Source: Pseudomonas sp. GV085 (lineage in GTDB: Bacteria; Pseudomonadota; Gammaproteobacteria; Pseudomonadales; Pseudomonadaceae). Taken from it: a stretch of 64,000 nucleotides of DNA. Both the position numbers and the translations under genes were made by a program. Below are positions 55,191-64,000 of the stretch, in pieces (positions within the stretch are counted from its first letter, which is position 1; the number at the start of each line of letters is the position of its first letter). The stretch is from positions 555,938 to 619,937 of the forward strand of contig NZ_QAOV01000001.1 in the NCBI RefSeq assembly GCF_003050925.1, in the 5' to 3' direction. The notes under the pieces are model-generated. The model was not told the origin of the DNA. It ran no database searches and saw only the letters and a program-made list of their open reading frames with translations.

Positions 55191-56024
55191 ATGTATTCAC
55201 TTGAAGATTTACTGCACCTGATGAACCGCCTGCGCGACCCGCAGTACGGTTGCCCGTGGGATCTCAAGCAAACCTGGGCCACCATCGTCCCGCACACCCT
55301 CGAAGAAGCCTACGAAGTCGCCGACGCCATCGAGCGCGGCGACCTCGATCACTTGCAGGGTGAGCTGGGCGATCTGTTGTTCCAGGTGGTTTATTACAGC
55401 CAGTTGGCTCGGGAAGAGGGGCGCTTCGAGTTCGCCGGCGTGGTCGACGGCATCACCCGCAAGCTGATCCGCCGTCATCCCCACGTGTTCCCCACGGGTG
55501 ACCTGTATGCGCCACTGGATGTTCCGCGCTTGAGTGAAGAGCAGGTCAAGCGGCGTTGGGAAGAGATCAAGGCCGAGGAGCGCGCGGAGAAATCTTCAGC
55601 GCCCGAACAGCTGTCGTTGCTCGATGATGTTCCCGCCGCACTGCCAGCATTGTCCCGTTCGGCAAAGCTGCAGAAGCGCGCGGGGCAGGTTGGGTTCGAC
55701 TGGCCAGACGCCTTGCCGGTGCTCGATAAAGTGCGTGAAGAGCTTGATGAAGTCCTCGAAGCGATGTCGGAAAACGATCCCGAAGCCGTGGCCGACGAGA
55801 TCGGCGATCTGCTGTTTTCCGTGGTCAATCTGGCGCGGCATCTCAAGGTCGATCCGGAAACCGCACTGCGTGGCGCCAATGGCAAGTTTGAACGACGCTT
55901 TCGTTTTATCGAACAGGCATTGCGCGACACCCGCCGTCCCATGGAAGATTGCACCCTCGAAGAGTTGGACGCCTTGTGGGGCGAAGCCAAACGTCAGGAA
56001 AAGAATTTGCCCAGCTGCGGTTGA
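55191..56024 (+). CDS. mazG: Nucleoside triphosphate pyrophosphohydrolase MazG
   Basis: The 277-residue protein has two MazG domains (about 5-115 and 150-255) with EExxExxD-type metal motifs (LEEAYEVADAIE, REELDEVLEAM and EIGDLLFSVVNLARH). It hydrolyses NTPs and dNTPs to monophosphates and in E. coli lowers ppGpp when with MazEF. ATG at 55191 is used; a TTG immediately before it is also in frame. It is separated from relA by a REPIN. Confidence 0.95.
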   Translation: MYSLEDLLHLMNRLRDPQYGCPWDLKQTWATIVPHTLEEAYEVADAIERGDLDHLQGELGDLLFQVVYYSQLAREEGRFEFAGVVDGITRKLIRRHPHVFPTGDLYAPLDVPRLSEEQVKRRWEEIKAEERAEKSSAPEQLSLLDDVPAALPALSRSAKLQKRAGQVGFDWPDALPVLDKVREELDEVLEAMSENDPEAVADEIGDLLFSVVNLARHLKVDPETALRGANGKFERRFRFIEQALRDTRRPMEDCTLEELDALWGEAKRQEKNLPSCG

Positions 56025-56052
56025 GCAGTGGCCTAAGTGAGTAATAAGCACC

Positions 56053-56595
56053 ATGAGCATTTCCCTTCGCGACCAGTTGCTCAAAGCAGGGCTGGTCAAC
56101 CAGAAGCAGGCCAAGCAGGTCAGCAAAGACAAGCAGAAACAACAACGCCTGGCCCACAAAGGCCAGATCGAGCTGGATGACTCCCAGCAGCGCGCGGCGC
56201 AGGAAGCCATGGCCGAGAAGGTCAAGCGCGACCAGGAACTCAACCGCCAGCAGCAGGAGAAGGCCGAGGCCAAGGCCCGTGCCGCGCAGGTCAAGCAATT
56301 GATCGAAGTCTCGCGCCTGCCGAAATTGACGACCGAGGACTACTACAACTTCGTCGACGACAAGAAGGTCAAGCGCATCTGCGTCAACACCCTGATGCGT
56401 AACAAGCTCAGCAGCGGTTCGCTGGCCATCGTGCATCACGCTGGCGGCTACGAAGTGATTCCGCGCGAGGCGGCACTGAAGATTCAGGAACGCGACCCAC
56501 AGCGCATCGTGCAATTGAATGTGCAGACCGAAGAGGTCGCTGCCGAGGACGATCCGTACGCCGCCTATAAGATCCCTGATGACCTGATGTGGTAA
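56053..56595 (+). CDS. DUF2058 (YaiL-like) nucleoprotein
   Basis: The 180-residue protein begins MSISLRDQLLKAGLVNQKQAKQ and has a long charged helix (about 20-85, likely coiled coil) and the C-terminal DUF2058 core (KLTTEDYYNFVDDKKVKRI, NKLSSGSLAIVHHAGGYEVIP). Function is not established; the charge suggests nucleic acid or ribosome contact. It is 28 bp after mazG, so co-transcription is likely. Confidence 0.9.
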   Translation: MSISLRDQLLKAGLVNQKQAKQVSKDKQKQQRLAHKGQIELDDSQQRAAQEAMAEKVKRDQELNRQQQEKAEAKARAAQVKQLIEVSRLPKLTTEDYYNFVDDKKVKRICVNTLMRNKLSSGSLAIVHHAGGYEVIPREAALKIQERDPQRIVQLNVQTEEVAAEDDPYAAYKIPDDLMW

Positions 56596-56600
56596 ACCTT

Positions 56601-56694
56601 GCAGGAGCGAGCTTGCTCGCGAAAAACGTGAATGTCGCACGCTGTCTGAAACCAGCGCCGCCCTCAGGTTCTTCGCGAGCAAGCTCGCTCCTGC
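56601..56694. repeat. REPIN-like pair, variant GCAGGAGCGAGCTTGC
   Basis: GCAGGAGCGAGCTTGCTCGCGA at the left (halves GCAGGAGCGAGC and TTGCTCGCGA) faces TCGCGAGCAAGC, TCGCTCCTGC at the right. Confidence 0.9.
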
Positions 56695-56702
56695 ACGTTT
56701 TC

Positions 56703-56891
56703 TCAGGCGGAATGTAAGTCGCGTTGCTGCTCCAGGGTTTCCAGTTCGGCCTTGTAGTTTTGCGCATCGGTTTCGCAGTGGAACATCCCGACCAGCAGGT
56801 CTTGTTGATGCACGTCCCAGATCCGGATACCGGCGGCTACCCCCTCGTGGGATTTATGTGAATCGTCGCGTTCAGTTACTTTTACAGTCAT
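56703..56891 (-). CDS. Small hypothetical protein of 62 residues
   Basis: A GGAG sequence eight bases before the ATG and a good promoter upstream support this as a real gene. The product (MTVKVTERDDSHKSHEGVAAG...) is soluble, acidic and mostly beta then helix; no domain is recognised. It probably has its own transcription unit. Confidence 0.7.
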   Translation of the reverse strand: MTVKVTERDDSHKSHEGVAAGIRIWDVHQQDLLVGMFHCETDAQNYKAELETLEQQRDLHSA

Positions 56892-57100
56892 CTGCTAGCT
56901 CCAATCTCTGTTATCTGCAGCAAGGCATGTGCAGGCCTTTGTTATAGAGTTTGGTAGCTTGCTAAGTAAACGACTGAGTTTGGTAAGGGTTTTTTGCAAA
57001 AACGGAAACAGTCCTGCAGCCCGCCAAACACGCGACATTCGGTCGCAGGGTGGTTGGTTTCATGACAAAAGCTTCATCTCCAGAACGTACCGCAGACCCT

Positions 57101-57190
57101 TGTAGGAGTGAGCCTGCTCGCGATAGCGGTGGGTCAGTTACCAGTGATGTCGACTGGAATACCTCTATCGCGAGCAGGCTCACTCCTACA
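57101..57190. repeat. REPIN-like pair, variant with GAGTGAGCC
   Basis: TGTAGGAGTGAGCC and GGCTCACTCCTACA bound the pair; same variant as at 40149. Confidence 0.9.
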
Positions 57191-57230
57191 GTGGATTTGT
57201 GTATGTCTTGAGGTTTTTCTCAAGGCAAAA

Positions 57231-57259
57231 AAAACGCCCCGAACCAGTCGGGGCGTTTT
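57231..57259 (-). terminator. Terminator of fabA-fabB
   Basis: AAAACGCCCCGA (57231-57242) pairs with TCGGGGCGTTTT (57248-57259); on the minus strand T-run follows, 26 bp after the fabB stop. A-run and T-run on both sides allow function in both directions. Confidence 0.93.
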
Positions 57260-57284
57260 CATGTGCGGCTTGGCAGCGGGGGAG

Positions 57285-58505
57285 TTACTTGCCTGCCCAG
57301 CGCTTCAGTACCAGGGTGGCGTTGGTGCCACCGAAACCGAAGCTGTTGCTCATCACGGTGTTGATGGTGGCGTTTTCGCGGGTCTTGGTCAGCACCGGCA
57401 GGTCGGCCACTTCAGGGTCCAGCTCGTCGATGTTGGCGGAGCCGGCAATGAAGTTGCCTTCCATCATCAGCAGGCAGTAGATCGCTTCGTGAACACCGGC
57501 GGCGCCCAGGGAGTGACCCGACAGGCTCTTGGTGGAGCTGATGGCCGGAGCCTTGTCGCCGAACACTTCACGAACGCCTTTCATTTCCGCGACGTCGCCG
57601 ACCGGGGTCGAGGTGCCGTGGGTGTTCAGGTAGTCGATCGGGGTATCGACGGTGGACAGCGCCTGCTGCATGCAGCGGATCGCGCCTTCGCCGCTCGGGG
57701 CAACCATGTCGTAGCCGTCGGAGGTCGCGCCGTAGCCGACGATTTCCGCGTAGATCTTCGCGCCGCGGGCCAGAGCGTGTTCCAGCTCTTCAACCACGAC
57801 CATGCCGCCACCGCCGGCAATGACGAAACCGTCACGCTTGGCGTCGTAGGCACGGGAAGCTTTTTCCGGGGTTTCGTTGTACTGGGTGGACAGGGCGCCC
57901 ATGGCGTCGAACAGGAACGATTGGCTCCAGTGTTCTTCTTCACCGCCGCCGGCGAAAACGATGTCCTGCTTGCCCAGCTGGATCTGTTCCATGGCGTTAC
58001 CGATGCAGTGAGCACTGGTGGCGCAAGCGGAGGAGATCGAGTAGTTCACACCCTTGATCTTGAACGGCGTGGCCAGGCAGGCGGAAACGGTGCTGCCCAT
58101 GGTCCGCGTGACGCGGTACGGGCCGACGCGCTTGACGCCTTTCTCGCGCAGGATGTCCAGGGCTTCCATCTGGTTCAGGGTCGACGCGCCACCGGAGCCG
58201 GCGATCAGGCCGGTACGCACGTTGGAAACCTGCTCTTCGGTCAGGCCGGAGTCGGTGATGGCGTCTTTCATGGCCAGGTAGGCATAACCTGCCGCGTGGC
58301 CGACGAAGCGATAGATCTTGCGATCGATCAGTTCTTCAAGGTTGAGGTCAATGGAGCCGGAAACCTGGCTACGCAGACCCATTTCGGCATATTCCGGGTT
58401 GAACCGGATGCCAGGGCGGCTTGCACGCAGGTTAGCGGAGACGGTCTCTTTGTCATTGCCCAGGCAAGAAACGATGCCCAGACCAGTGATAACGACGCGG
58501 CGCAT
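57285..58505 (-). CDS. fabB: 3-Oxoacyl-ACP synthase I
   Basis: The 406-residue condensing enzyme has the active-site Cys161 ([12 protein letters not shown]) and the two active-site histidines ([27 protein letters not shown]). It extends unsaturated acyl-ACP in fatty acid synthesis and works with FabA to set membrane unsaturation. It lies 12 bp after fabA in an operon. Confidence 0.97.
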   Translation of the reverse strand: MRRVVITGLGIVSCLGNDKETVSANLRASRPGIRFNPEYAEMGLRSQVSGSIDLNLEELIDRKIYRFVGHAAGYAYLAMKDAITDSGLTEEQVSNVRTGLIAGSGGASTLNQMEALDILREKGVKRVGPYRVTRTMGSTVSACLATPFKIKGVNYSISSACATSAHCIGNAMEQIQLGKQDIVFAGGGEEEHWSQSFLFDAMGALSTQYNETPEKASRAYDAKRDGFVIAGGGGMVVVEELEHALARGAKIYAEIVGYGATSDGYDMVAPSGEGAIRCMQQALSTVDTPIDYLNTHGTSTPVGDVAEMKGVREVFGDKAPAISSTKSLSGHSLGAAGVHEAIYCLLMMEGNFIAGSANIDELDPEVADLPVLTKTRENATINTVMSNSFGFGGTNATLVLKRWAGK

Positions 58506-58516
58506 GCGAATAACCC

Positions 58517-59032
58517 TTAGAAGTTGTCAGTGGAGGTGAACACGCCGACCCGGAGGCCTTCGGCGGTGTAGATTTCGCGACCGTCGACAGTGACCGAACC
58601 GTCGGCAATGGCCAGGTTCAGTTTACCCTTGAGGACGCGCTTGATATGAATGTTATAGGTGACTTTTTTGGCGGTCGGCAGAACCTGGCCGAAGAATTTC
58701 ACTTCGCCCGAACCCAGCGCACGGCCACGGCCCGGCAAGCCTTGCCAGCCCAGGAAGAAACCGACCAGTTGCCACATGGCGTCGAGGCCCAGGCAGCCCG
58801 GCATCACCGGATCGCCTTCGAAGTGACAGGCGAAGAACCACAGGTCCGGATTGATATCCAGCTCGGCGACCAACTCACCTTTGCCGTACTTGCCACCTTC
58901 TTCGCTGATCAGGGTGATGCGATCAACCATCAGCATGTTCGGGGCGGGCAGTTGCGCGTTACCTGGGCCGAACAGCTCACCGCGACTGCAGCGCAGCAGG
59001 TCTTCCCGGGTAAAGGCGTTTTGTTTGGTCAT
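58517..59032 (-). CDS. fabA: 3-Hydroxydecanoyl-ACP dehydratase/isomerase
   Basis: The 171-residue hot-dog-fold enzyme has catalytic His70 ([13 protein letters not shown]) and Asp84 (GLDAMWQ) at the E. coli numbering. It dehydrates 3-hydroxydecanoyl-ACP and isomerises the product to cis-3-decenoyl-ACP, starting unsaturated fatty acids. First gene of fabAB; a palindrome upstream may be the operator. Confidence 0.97.
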   Translation of the reverse strand: MTKQNAFTREDLLRCSRGELFGPGNAQLPAPNMLMVDRITLISEEGGKYGKGELVAELDINPDLWFFACHFEGDPVMPGCLGLDAMWQLVGFFLGWQGLPGRGRALGSGEVKFFGQVLPTAKKVTYNIHIKRVLKGKLNLAIADGSVTVDGREIYTAEGLRVGVFTSTDNF

Positions 59033-59165
59033 GCGAGCTCCTCAATAGTCCCATGCGGCAGGTGGGGCAAATCTTCCCGGCCGATCGAAGCGTTCATGCC
59101 TCGAACCGGCAGCCTACTCATAGACTATTGCGTTGTGGTGAAAGTCACAGCACCAAGGACATGAA

Positions 59166-59181
59166 AGTACACTTGTGCACT
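59166..59181. promoter_or_regulatory. Imperfect palindrome upstream of fabA, possible DesT/FabR-type operator
   Basis: AGTACACTTGTGCACT has arms AGTRCAC and GTGYACT around TT. Its form recalls the sites of TetR-type fatty acid regulators DesT and FabR. It lies 134 bp before the fabA start, which is rather far unless the transcript leader is long. Confidence 0.45.
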
Positions 59182-59279
59182 GAAATTATTATTCAAGCCC
59201 CTTTTCGGGCCTGTTCGGGGGCTTAAGACTGCCGCACTTTCGCCTTTCACGCCAGTCGCAGATGCTCGAAAGGCCTGTA

Positions 59280-61181
59280 CTACTGCACCCATCGCTGCAG
59301 AATTTGCTGCAGATCAGTGCGTTTGAACGGCTTGGCCAGGTAATCGTTCATCCCCGCCGACAAACAGGCTTCGCGGTCACCCTGCAGGGCGTTGGCAGTC
59401 AGCGCGATGATCGGCAGGTCGGTGCAACCGGGTAATTGGCGGATCTGTCGGGTGGCTTCATAGCCATCGATGACCGGCAAGCGGCAATCCATCAGGATCG
59501 CTTCGAAAATCAGGCTCTCGGCACTGCGAACCGCCTGCGCGCCGTCGACCGCGAGACTGACCTTGAAGCCCAGGCTGCGCAACATGGCTTCGATGACCGT
59601 CTGGTTGACCGGGTTGTCTTCGACCAACAGCACATTGCGTCCTTCGCCGCCGCTGTCGCCGTTTTGCGCGCGGGGGGGCAACAGCGTCTGCGTCTGCTGG
59701 TGCAGTGCCAGGGGAATTTCCAGGGTGAACACCGAACCGCGGCCTTCCTCACTCTGCGCGCGCAAGGTGCCGCCCATGCGTTCGGCGAGCGTACGGGCAA
59801 TCGGCAGGCCCAGCCCGGTGCCGCCGTAGCGTCTTGAAATGGTGCTGTCGGCCTGCTGGAAAGCGTTGAACATCAATTCCAGGCTTTGCGTCGGGATGCC
59901 GATGCCGCTGTCGCGCACGGTGCAGGTGAACCACAGCAACTCGTGGTCCAGCGACTGCCACTGCGCCTCGATGGTGATGCGGCCCTGCTCGGTGAACTTC
60001 AGCGCATTGCCGATCAGGTTGACCAGTATCTGCCGGATACGCGTCGGGTCGCCCTTGACCTGCAAGCCATGCATGTCATCGGGGATCATCAGTTGCAGGT
60101 CGAGGCCGCGTTGCGCGGCGCTGTGCTGGAACGACTGGGCGCAACTGCCGATCAGTTCGACGAGATTGAACGCAATGTGCTCCAGTTCCAGCTCTGAACG
60201 TTCGATCCGCGAGAAATCCAGAATGTCGTTGATGACCTTGAGCAAGTGCTCGGTAGACTCCGAAGCCAGCGCCGCGTATTCCACCTGCTCCTCGGTCATG
60301 TCGGTGGTTTCCAGCAACTGCAGCATGCCCAGTACGCCATTCATCGGTGTGCGCAGTTCATGGCTCATCATGGCGAGGAAGTCGGATTTGGCGTTGTTGG
60401 CCTTTTCCGCTTCTTCGCGGGTCTGGATCAACTGCGCCATGGCCTGATGCTGTTCGCGGCTGGCCTGCTCGAGACCGCTGGCGAGGTTGTTGATATGTTG
60501 CGACAGCGCCCCCAGCTCGGTGTCGTCGACAATGGGCAGCGGTGTTTTGTAGTCGCCGTCCTGGATCGCCTTGACCGCATTGCCGATATCACGGATTGGT
60601 TGCGACAGGCTGCCCGCCAGACGTCGGGCCACGAAGAAGGTAAATAGCAGGGCAAACAGCGCCAGAATGGCGGCCTTGAGTACGATTTCCTGCTGGCGTT
60701 GGCTGAAGGCATCGTTGGACAGTCCGACGATCACCCGGCCGAGATAGTCTTCGGAGGGGGCCGCGCTGGCGGATTTGCTGCTCTGGAAAAAATCATTGTG
60801 CAACGCGATTCGCTGGAGCCGTATCGGTGCCTGGAACACTTCGAGCTGTTGCGCGCGATTGTAGTGTTCGCTCGGTTGTTCGACGTACACCAGAACCCGG
60901 TTGGCGCTGTCCTGGATTTCCAGAAAGCTTACGTTGGGCGTGGCCAGCGTCGCCTTGAGCAAGGTCTCGAGCACTTCGATGTTGCCCGAGATTACCCCGT
61001 ATTCGGTGGCCGGGGCCAGTTGATTGGCGATCAACTGGCCGGTGTGGGTGATTTCCTGACGCAGGTCCTGGATACGCACGAACGTGAAGAAGCTGATCAG
61101 CAGCAAGGTCAGCAGCAGTGCTGGGCCGAGGCTGATGAGTTGGGTGCGGGTGCTGATGTCCCAGCGACGGCGCAAGTTCAT
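59280..61181 (-). CDS. Hybrid sensor kinase (PA1611-like)
   Basis: The 633-residue protein has membrane helices at about 15-37 and 167-187, a periplasmic domain, HAMP (about 188-240), HisKA (MMSHELRTPMNG, His274), HATPase (NLIGNALKFT, RDSGIGIP, GTGLGLPIART) and a receiver (AILMDCRLPVIDG, Asp565; LAKPF). It has no HPt domain, so it needs an external one. Position next to fabA matches PA1611, which in P. aeruginosa binds RetS and so frees GacS. The start overlaps the stop of the upstream periplasmic protein gene (ATGA). Confidence 0.92.
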   Translation of the reverse strand: MNLRRRWDISTRTQLISLGPALLLTLLLISFFTFVRIQDLRQEITHTGQLIANQLAPATEYGVISGNIEVLETLLKATLATPNVSFLEIQDSANRVLVYVEQPSEHYNRAQQLEVFQAPIRLQRIALHNDFFQSSKSASAAPSEDYLGRVIVGLSNDAFSQRQQEIVLKAAILALFALLFTFFVARRLAGSLSQPIRDIGNAVKAIQDGDYKTPLPIVDDTELGALSQHINNLASGLEQASREQHQAMAQLIQTREEAEKANNAKSDFLAMMSHELRTPMNGVLGMLQLLETTDMTEEQVEYAALASESTEHLLKVINDILDFSRIERSELELEHIAFNLVELIGSCAQSFQHSAAQRGLDLQLMIPDDMHGLQVKGDPTRIRQILVNLIGNALKFTEQGRITIEAQWQSLDHELLWFTCTVRDSGIGIPTQSLELMFNAFQQADSTISRRYGGTGLGLPIARTLAERMGGTLRAQSEEGRGSVFTLEIPLALHQQTQTLLPPRAQNGDSGGEGRNVLLVEDNPVNQTVIEAMLRSLGFKVSLAVDGAQAVRSAESLIFEAILMDCRLPVIDGYEATRQIRQLPGCTDLPIIALTANALQGDREACLSAGMNDYLAKPFKRTDLQQILQRWVQ

Positions 61182-62110
61182 GGGCGGCGTTCTCCTTCAG
61201 CCAGCAACGTGGCGACCGACGCGTCGTTTATCTGTTCGATACCCAATGAACGCGCCACCTGCGGATTGCTCGCGACCTTGAATCGATGGGGATAGTGCGT
61301 GCGCGGCCAGGTGGCAGGTGGCCGGTCGAGCAATTCGTCGAGGGCCGCCAGCCAGTCGCTCTGATCGCTGTAGGTGCTGGCCAGGCTTGCGGCCTTGACG
61401 AAACCTGCGTTGGGTCCGATCAGCGCCATTTGCCGTGAGTAGCTGCTCAACAGCAGGTTCTTTGCGGTTTGCGGGTTGTACAGGTCGGCATCGTCCAGGC
61501 CCAGCAACACGTCGCTATTATTCAGCAGGGCCTGTAACGGACGACTGTCGTGAATGTTGTCCCAGCGCTGGGTGACCACCTCCAGACCCAAGGGGAGGGC
61601 GGCATTACGTAGCTCATTCAACAGAAATTCACTGTGGTTGTCGTAGAGCACGCCGATGCGTTTGGCTTCGGGCAACAGGGTGCGGGTCAAGCGCAACTGG
61701 CGGTCCAGTGGTGGATCGCTCCATAGCAGGGAAAGGTGTGCAGGCAGCGTGCTGTTCAAGCGTCGTCGGGCTTGCAGGCGGCTGATGCGCAACACCAGTG
61801 TCGCCGGGCCCCGGGTGTCCTGCAGGCGCCAGTCGAGGCTGGGCAGGTCGAGCAGTATCAAGCGGATGTTTTCCGGCAGCTTGTCAGGAGTCGGCAAACT
61901 CGCCAGTGTCTGGAAGCGTACGTTATCGTTCGGTCGCAACTCGCTCAGGGCCTGGGTAAACGTCCGCACATCGGGGCTGTCTTCGGCACCCGTGAGCAAA
62001 ATGTCGGCCGCGTTACCCGGCAGGCTACCCAACAAGCTGCCGAACAATAGACAAAGCACGGCCAGCAGCCGGCGCAGGGACGGCGTTTTCCAGGCTGGGC
62101 AATACGACAT
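61178..62110 (-). CDS. Periplasmic ABC-type substrate-binding-like protein
   Basis: The 310-residue protein has a signal peptide (about 1-35, ending GNAADI) and an ABC substrate-binding fold of the DUF534/TrpX class (TLLPEAKRIGVLYDNHSE, LLGLDDADLYNPQTAKNLLLSSYSRQMALIGPNAGFVKA). There is no permease or ATPase nearby; instead its stop overlaps the start of the hybrid kinase, so it may be the ligand-binding part of a sensor. It is divergent from gpsA. Confidence 0.85.
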   Translation of the reverse strand: MSYCPAWKTPSLRRLLAVLCLLFGSLLGSLPGNAADILLTGAEDSPDVRTFTQALSELRPNDNVRFQTLASLPTPDKLPENIRLILLDLPSLDWRLQDTRGPATLVLRISRLQARRRLNSTLPAHLSLLWSDPPLDRQLRLTRTLLPEAKRIGVLYDNHSEFLLNELRNAALPLGLEVVTQRWDNIHDSRPLQALLNNSDVLLGLDDADLYNPQTAKNLLLSSYSRQMALIGPNAGFVKAASLASTYSDQSDWLAALDELLDRPPATWPRTHYPHRFKVASNPQVARSLGIEQINDASVATLLAEGERRP

Positions 62111-62341
62111 ATTAAAGCTCCAGCTCCGGCGAGCTGAAAATCAGCGCCAGTACCAGGGGCGAACGCGGAGAAGGAGCACCCGGAGACACAACACATCCCA
62201 GTCAGTGATTGATCGCGCGCATGTTAACCGAGCCGGATGACTTTTCCATTCACGATGTCCGCATTTTCCTCGGTTTTATTGGTCTTCTTCCCACCGCTGC
62301 CGGTATTTGATGTCGGGGCTGGCCGCCGATGGGCTGCCCCG

Positions 62342-62347
62342 TATAAT
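62342..62347 (+). promoter_or_regulatory. Probable -10 element of the gpsA operon
   Basis: A perfect TATAAT lies 37 bp before the gpsA ATG. No good -35 is visible at 17 bp, so an activator or an extended element may be needed. Confidence 0.5.
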
Positions 62348-62384
62348 GCCGACATCGCCACTGGTATGGATTAACGGATTGCAT

Positions 62385-63410
62385 ATGACTGAACAGCGCC
62401 CGATTGCGGTCCTGGGAGGCGGAAGTTTTGGAACCGCCGTGGCTAATCTGCTGGCCGAAAATGGGCTTCAGGTCCTTCAGTGGATGCGTGACCCCGAACA
62501 GGCCGAGGCCATGCGGGTCAATCGCGAAAACCCGCGTTACCTCAAAGGCATCAAGATTCTGCCCAGCGTCACGCCGGTCACCGACCTGCAAGCCACCCTG
62601 GACGCCTGTGACCTGTGTTTTGTCGCATTGCCTTCCAGCGCGCTGCGCTCGGTGCTGGTGCCGCACGCCGAACGGTTGACCGGTAAATTACTGGTGAGCC
62701 TGACCAAAGGTATCGAAGCCCATACATTCAAACTGATGAGCGAGATCCTCGAAGAGATCGCCCCGCAGGCACGCATCGGCGTCCTGTCCGGACCCAACCT
62801 GGCCCGTGAAATCGCCGAACATGCACTGACCGCCACGGTGGTCGCCAGTGAAGACGAAGAACTCTGCCAGCAGGTTCAGGCCGCGCTGCACGGCCGCACC
62901 TTTCGTGTTTACGCCAGCGCCGACCGTTTCGGTGTGGAGCTGGGCGGGGCGTTGAAAAACGTTTACGCGATCATAGCCGGCATGGCGGTGGCACTGGGCA
63001 TGGGGGAAAATACCAAGAGCATGCTGATCACCCGGGCATTGGCGGAAATGACCCGCTTTGCGGTGAATCAGGGCGCCAACCCGATGACCTTCCTGGGGCT
63101 TGCGGGCGTAGGCGATCTGATCGTGACCTGTTCATCGCCCAAGAGCCGCAACTATCAGGTCGGCTTCGCCCTCGGCCAGGGCCTGAGCCTGGACGAGGCT
63201 GTAACGCGCCTGGGCGAAGTCGCCGAAGGGGTCAACACCCTTAAAGTGCTCAAGGCCAAAGCCCAGGAGGTTGGCGTGTACATGCCGCTGGTCGCCGGGC
63301 TGCACGCGATCCTGTTCGAGGGGCGCACGCTGGAGCAGGTCATCGGTCTGCTGATGCGTGGAGAGCCGAAAACCGACGTCGATTTTATTTCCACCAGTGA
63401 TTTCAAATAA
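62385..63410 (+). CDS. gpsA: Glycerol-3-phosphate dehydrogenase [NAD(P)+]
   Basis: The 341-residue enzyme makes sn-glycerol-3-phosphate for phospholipids. It has the Rossmann motif [15 protein letters not shown], the catalytic lysine region [17 protein letters not shown], and [12 protein letters not shown]. The ATG at 62385 fits family N-termini ([11 protein letters not shown]); the ribosome-binding site is weak. It is followed by the DUF4389 and sixA genes, as in other Pseudomonas. Confidence 0.96.
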   Translation: MTEQRPIAVLGGGSFGTAVANLLAENGLQVLQWMRDPEQAEAMRVNRENPRYLKGIKILPSVTPVTDLQATLDACDLCFVALPSSALRSVLVPHAERLTGKLLVSLTKGIEAHTFKLMSEILEEIAPQARIGVLSGPNLAREIAEHALTATVVASEDEELCQQVQAALHGRTFRVYASADRFGVELGGALKNVYAIIAGMAVALGMGENTKSMLITRALAEMTRFAVNQGANPMTFLGLAGVGDLIVTCSSPKSRNYQVGFALGQGLSLDEAVTRLGEVAEGVNTLKVLKAKAQEVGVYMPLVAGLHAILFEGRTLEQVIGLLMRGEPKTDVDFISTSDFK

Positions 63411-63441
63411 TCACGCTTGCCAGAAAAGCAGGGAGTTGCGC

Positions 63442-63789
63442 ATGAACGATCCAAAAGTAGAAGCCAAATACGAGTCCATCCTGCTGCGTGTGTTGTGGAT
63501 GGTGGTCTTCGTGCTGGTGTGGCAAGTGGCGCAGTTCATCCTCGGTGCCGTCGTGCTGGTGCAGTTGATCTATCGTTTGATCTATGGCGCCCCGAACGCC
63601 AGTCTGATGAATTTCGGCGACAGCCTGAGCCAGTTTCTGGCGCAGATCGGTCGTTTCGGCAGCTTTCACAGCGACCAGAAGCCTTGGCCGTTCGCCGATT
63701 GGCCGACGCCGCGTACGCCGGAAGGTGAAGCGCCGCATGTCGTGGCACCGGCACCGCATTCGGCTCGAGATGAGGAACCCAAGCTATGA
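63442..63789 (+). CDS. DUF4389 membrane protein
   Basis: The 115-residue protein has one or two hydrophobic helices (about 14-45, LLRVLWMVVFVLVWQVAQ) and a Pro/Ala-rich cytoplasmic tail (about 75-115). Function is unknown. GGGAG lies seven bases before the ATG. Its stop overlaps the sixA start (ATGA). Confidence 0.88.
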   Translation: MNDPKVEAKYESILLRVLWMVVFVLVWQVAQFILGAVVLVQLIYRLIYGAPNASLMNFGDSLSQFLAQIGRFGSFHSDQKPWPFADWPTPRTPEGEAPHVVAPAPHSARDEEPKL

Positions 63790-64000
63790 AACTCTGGGTA
63801 ATGCGTCATGGTGAAGCCGTGCCGCACGGTGCCCGACTCCACGATTCGGAGCGGGAACTGACGGATAACGGTCGTAAGGAAGTATTGAAAATCACCGCAG
63901 AGCTGATGGGGCAGCCGCTGACGGCGATCTACGCCAGTCCGTACCTGCGAGCGCAGCAAACAGCGCAACTGGTGCGCGAAACACTGGGATTCGAGCCGGA
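63786..64000 (+). CDS. sixA: Phosphohistidine phosphatase SixA (3' end outside window)
   Basis: The first 71 residues are visible. They show the histidine phosphatase signature VMRHGEA (catalytic His near 8) and the second motif ASPYLRAQQTA. SixA removes phosphate from HPt histidines, in E. coli notably ArcB and the nitrogen PTS. It is coupled to the DUF4389 gene. Confidence 0.93.
   Translation, partial: MKLWVMRHGEAVPHGARLHDSERELTDNGRKEVLKITAELMGQPLTAIYASPYLRAQQTAQLVRETLGFEP

Larger units (their letters stand above)
56892..57284. other. Intergenic region with promoter, REPIN and terminator
   Basis: The gap holds a promoter for the 62-residue gene (minus strand TTTACT at 56970-56965, 18-bp spacer, TATAAC at 56946-56941), a small hairpin (GCGAC-ATTCG-GTCGC near 57032-57046), a REPIN (57101-57190) and the fabB terminator (57231-57259). 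Confidence 0.6.

Overview
The window looks like a chromosomal segment of a Pseudomonas of the P. fluorescens group. GC is high, codon use is strongly GC3-biased, and the gene content and blocks of gene order match known Pseudomonas neighbourhoods: gacS-ldhA-pirRS-cysM-rlmD-relA-mazG, oprH-phoP-phoQ followed by an AraC regulator and dctA, fabA-fabB-gpsA, and flgZ-flgN-flgM-flgA next to cheV-cheR. No tRNA, rRNA, insertion sequence, prophage or CRISPR array was seen.

Layout. 1-2833: 3' part of a giant type I-secreted repeat adhesin. 3.1-4.1 kb: a LuxR-type regulator with a degenerate receiver domain, preceded by a possible small coupled ORF. 4.5-11.8 kb: a signalling island with a 1377-residue CheB-CheR-PAS-kinase-receiver protein divergent from a receiver-TPR protein and a small membrane-free histidine kinase. 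11.9-14.7 kb: a glutamine synthetase-family ligase and an MFS transporter. 14.7-22.5 kb: flagellar and chemotaxis genes (flgZ, flgN, flgM, flgA; cheV, cheR; flgBCDE) with recognisable sigma-28 and sigma-54 promoters. 22.8-28.8 kb: nrdA and a divergent OmpR/HAMP two-component pair. 28.9-36.3 kb: pcpS, a dienelactone hydrolase-like protein, oprH-phoP-phoQ, an AraC regulator and dctA. 36.4-45 kb: metabolic and housekeeping genes (AMACR-like protein, sprT, Yip1 protein, ttcA, a Tag-like glycosylase, wrbA, arsC-like, a thioredoxin-like lipoprotein, a META-domain lipoprotein, ldhA). 45.2-56.9 kb: gacS, a pirRS-like pair, cysM, rlmD, relA, mazG, a DUF2058 gene and a small ORF. 57.3-64 kb: fabB-fabA, a PA1611-like hybrid kinase with a coupled periplasmic binding protein, gpsA, a DUF4389 gene and the start of sixA.

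The segment is very rich in signal transduction: at least ten regulator or kinase genes, including GacS and a PA1611-like kinase, which belong to the same biofilm/virulence switch in P. aeruginosa. Adhesin, flagellar brake, FlgM, CheV/CheR and Gac components all bear on the motile-sessile decision. Between 19.3 and 57.2 kb about fifteen paired REP sequences (REPIN-like, in two sequence families) fill intergenic gaps; one has been absorbed into the 3' end of a sensor kinase gene.

The most interesting items are: the pseudo-receiver LuxR regulator beside the adhesin; the CheB-CheR hybrid/receiver-TPR/mini-kinase module; four 11-bp-spaced PhoP-type half sites before oprH; tandem DctD-like operators plus a sigma-54 promoter before dctA; a DnaA box and NrdR-like palindrome before nrdA; and a Tag-family protein lacking the residues known to matter in E. 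coli Tag. All calls rest on reading the sequence and on family knowledge; no database search was run.
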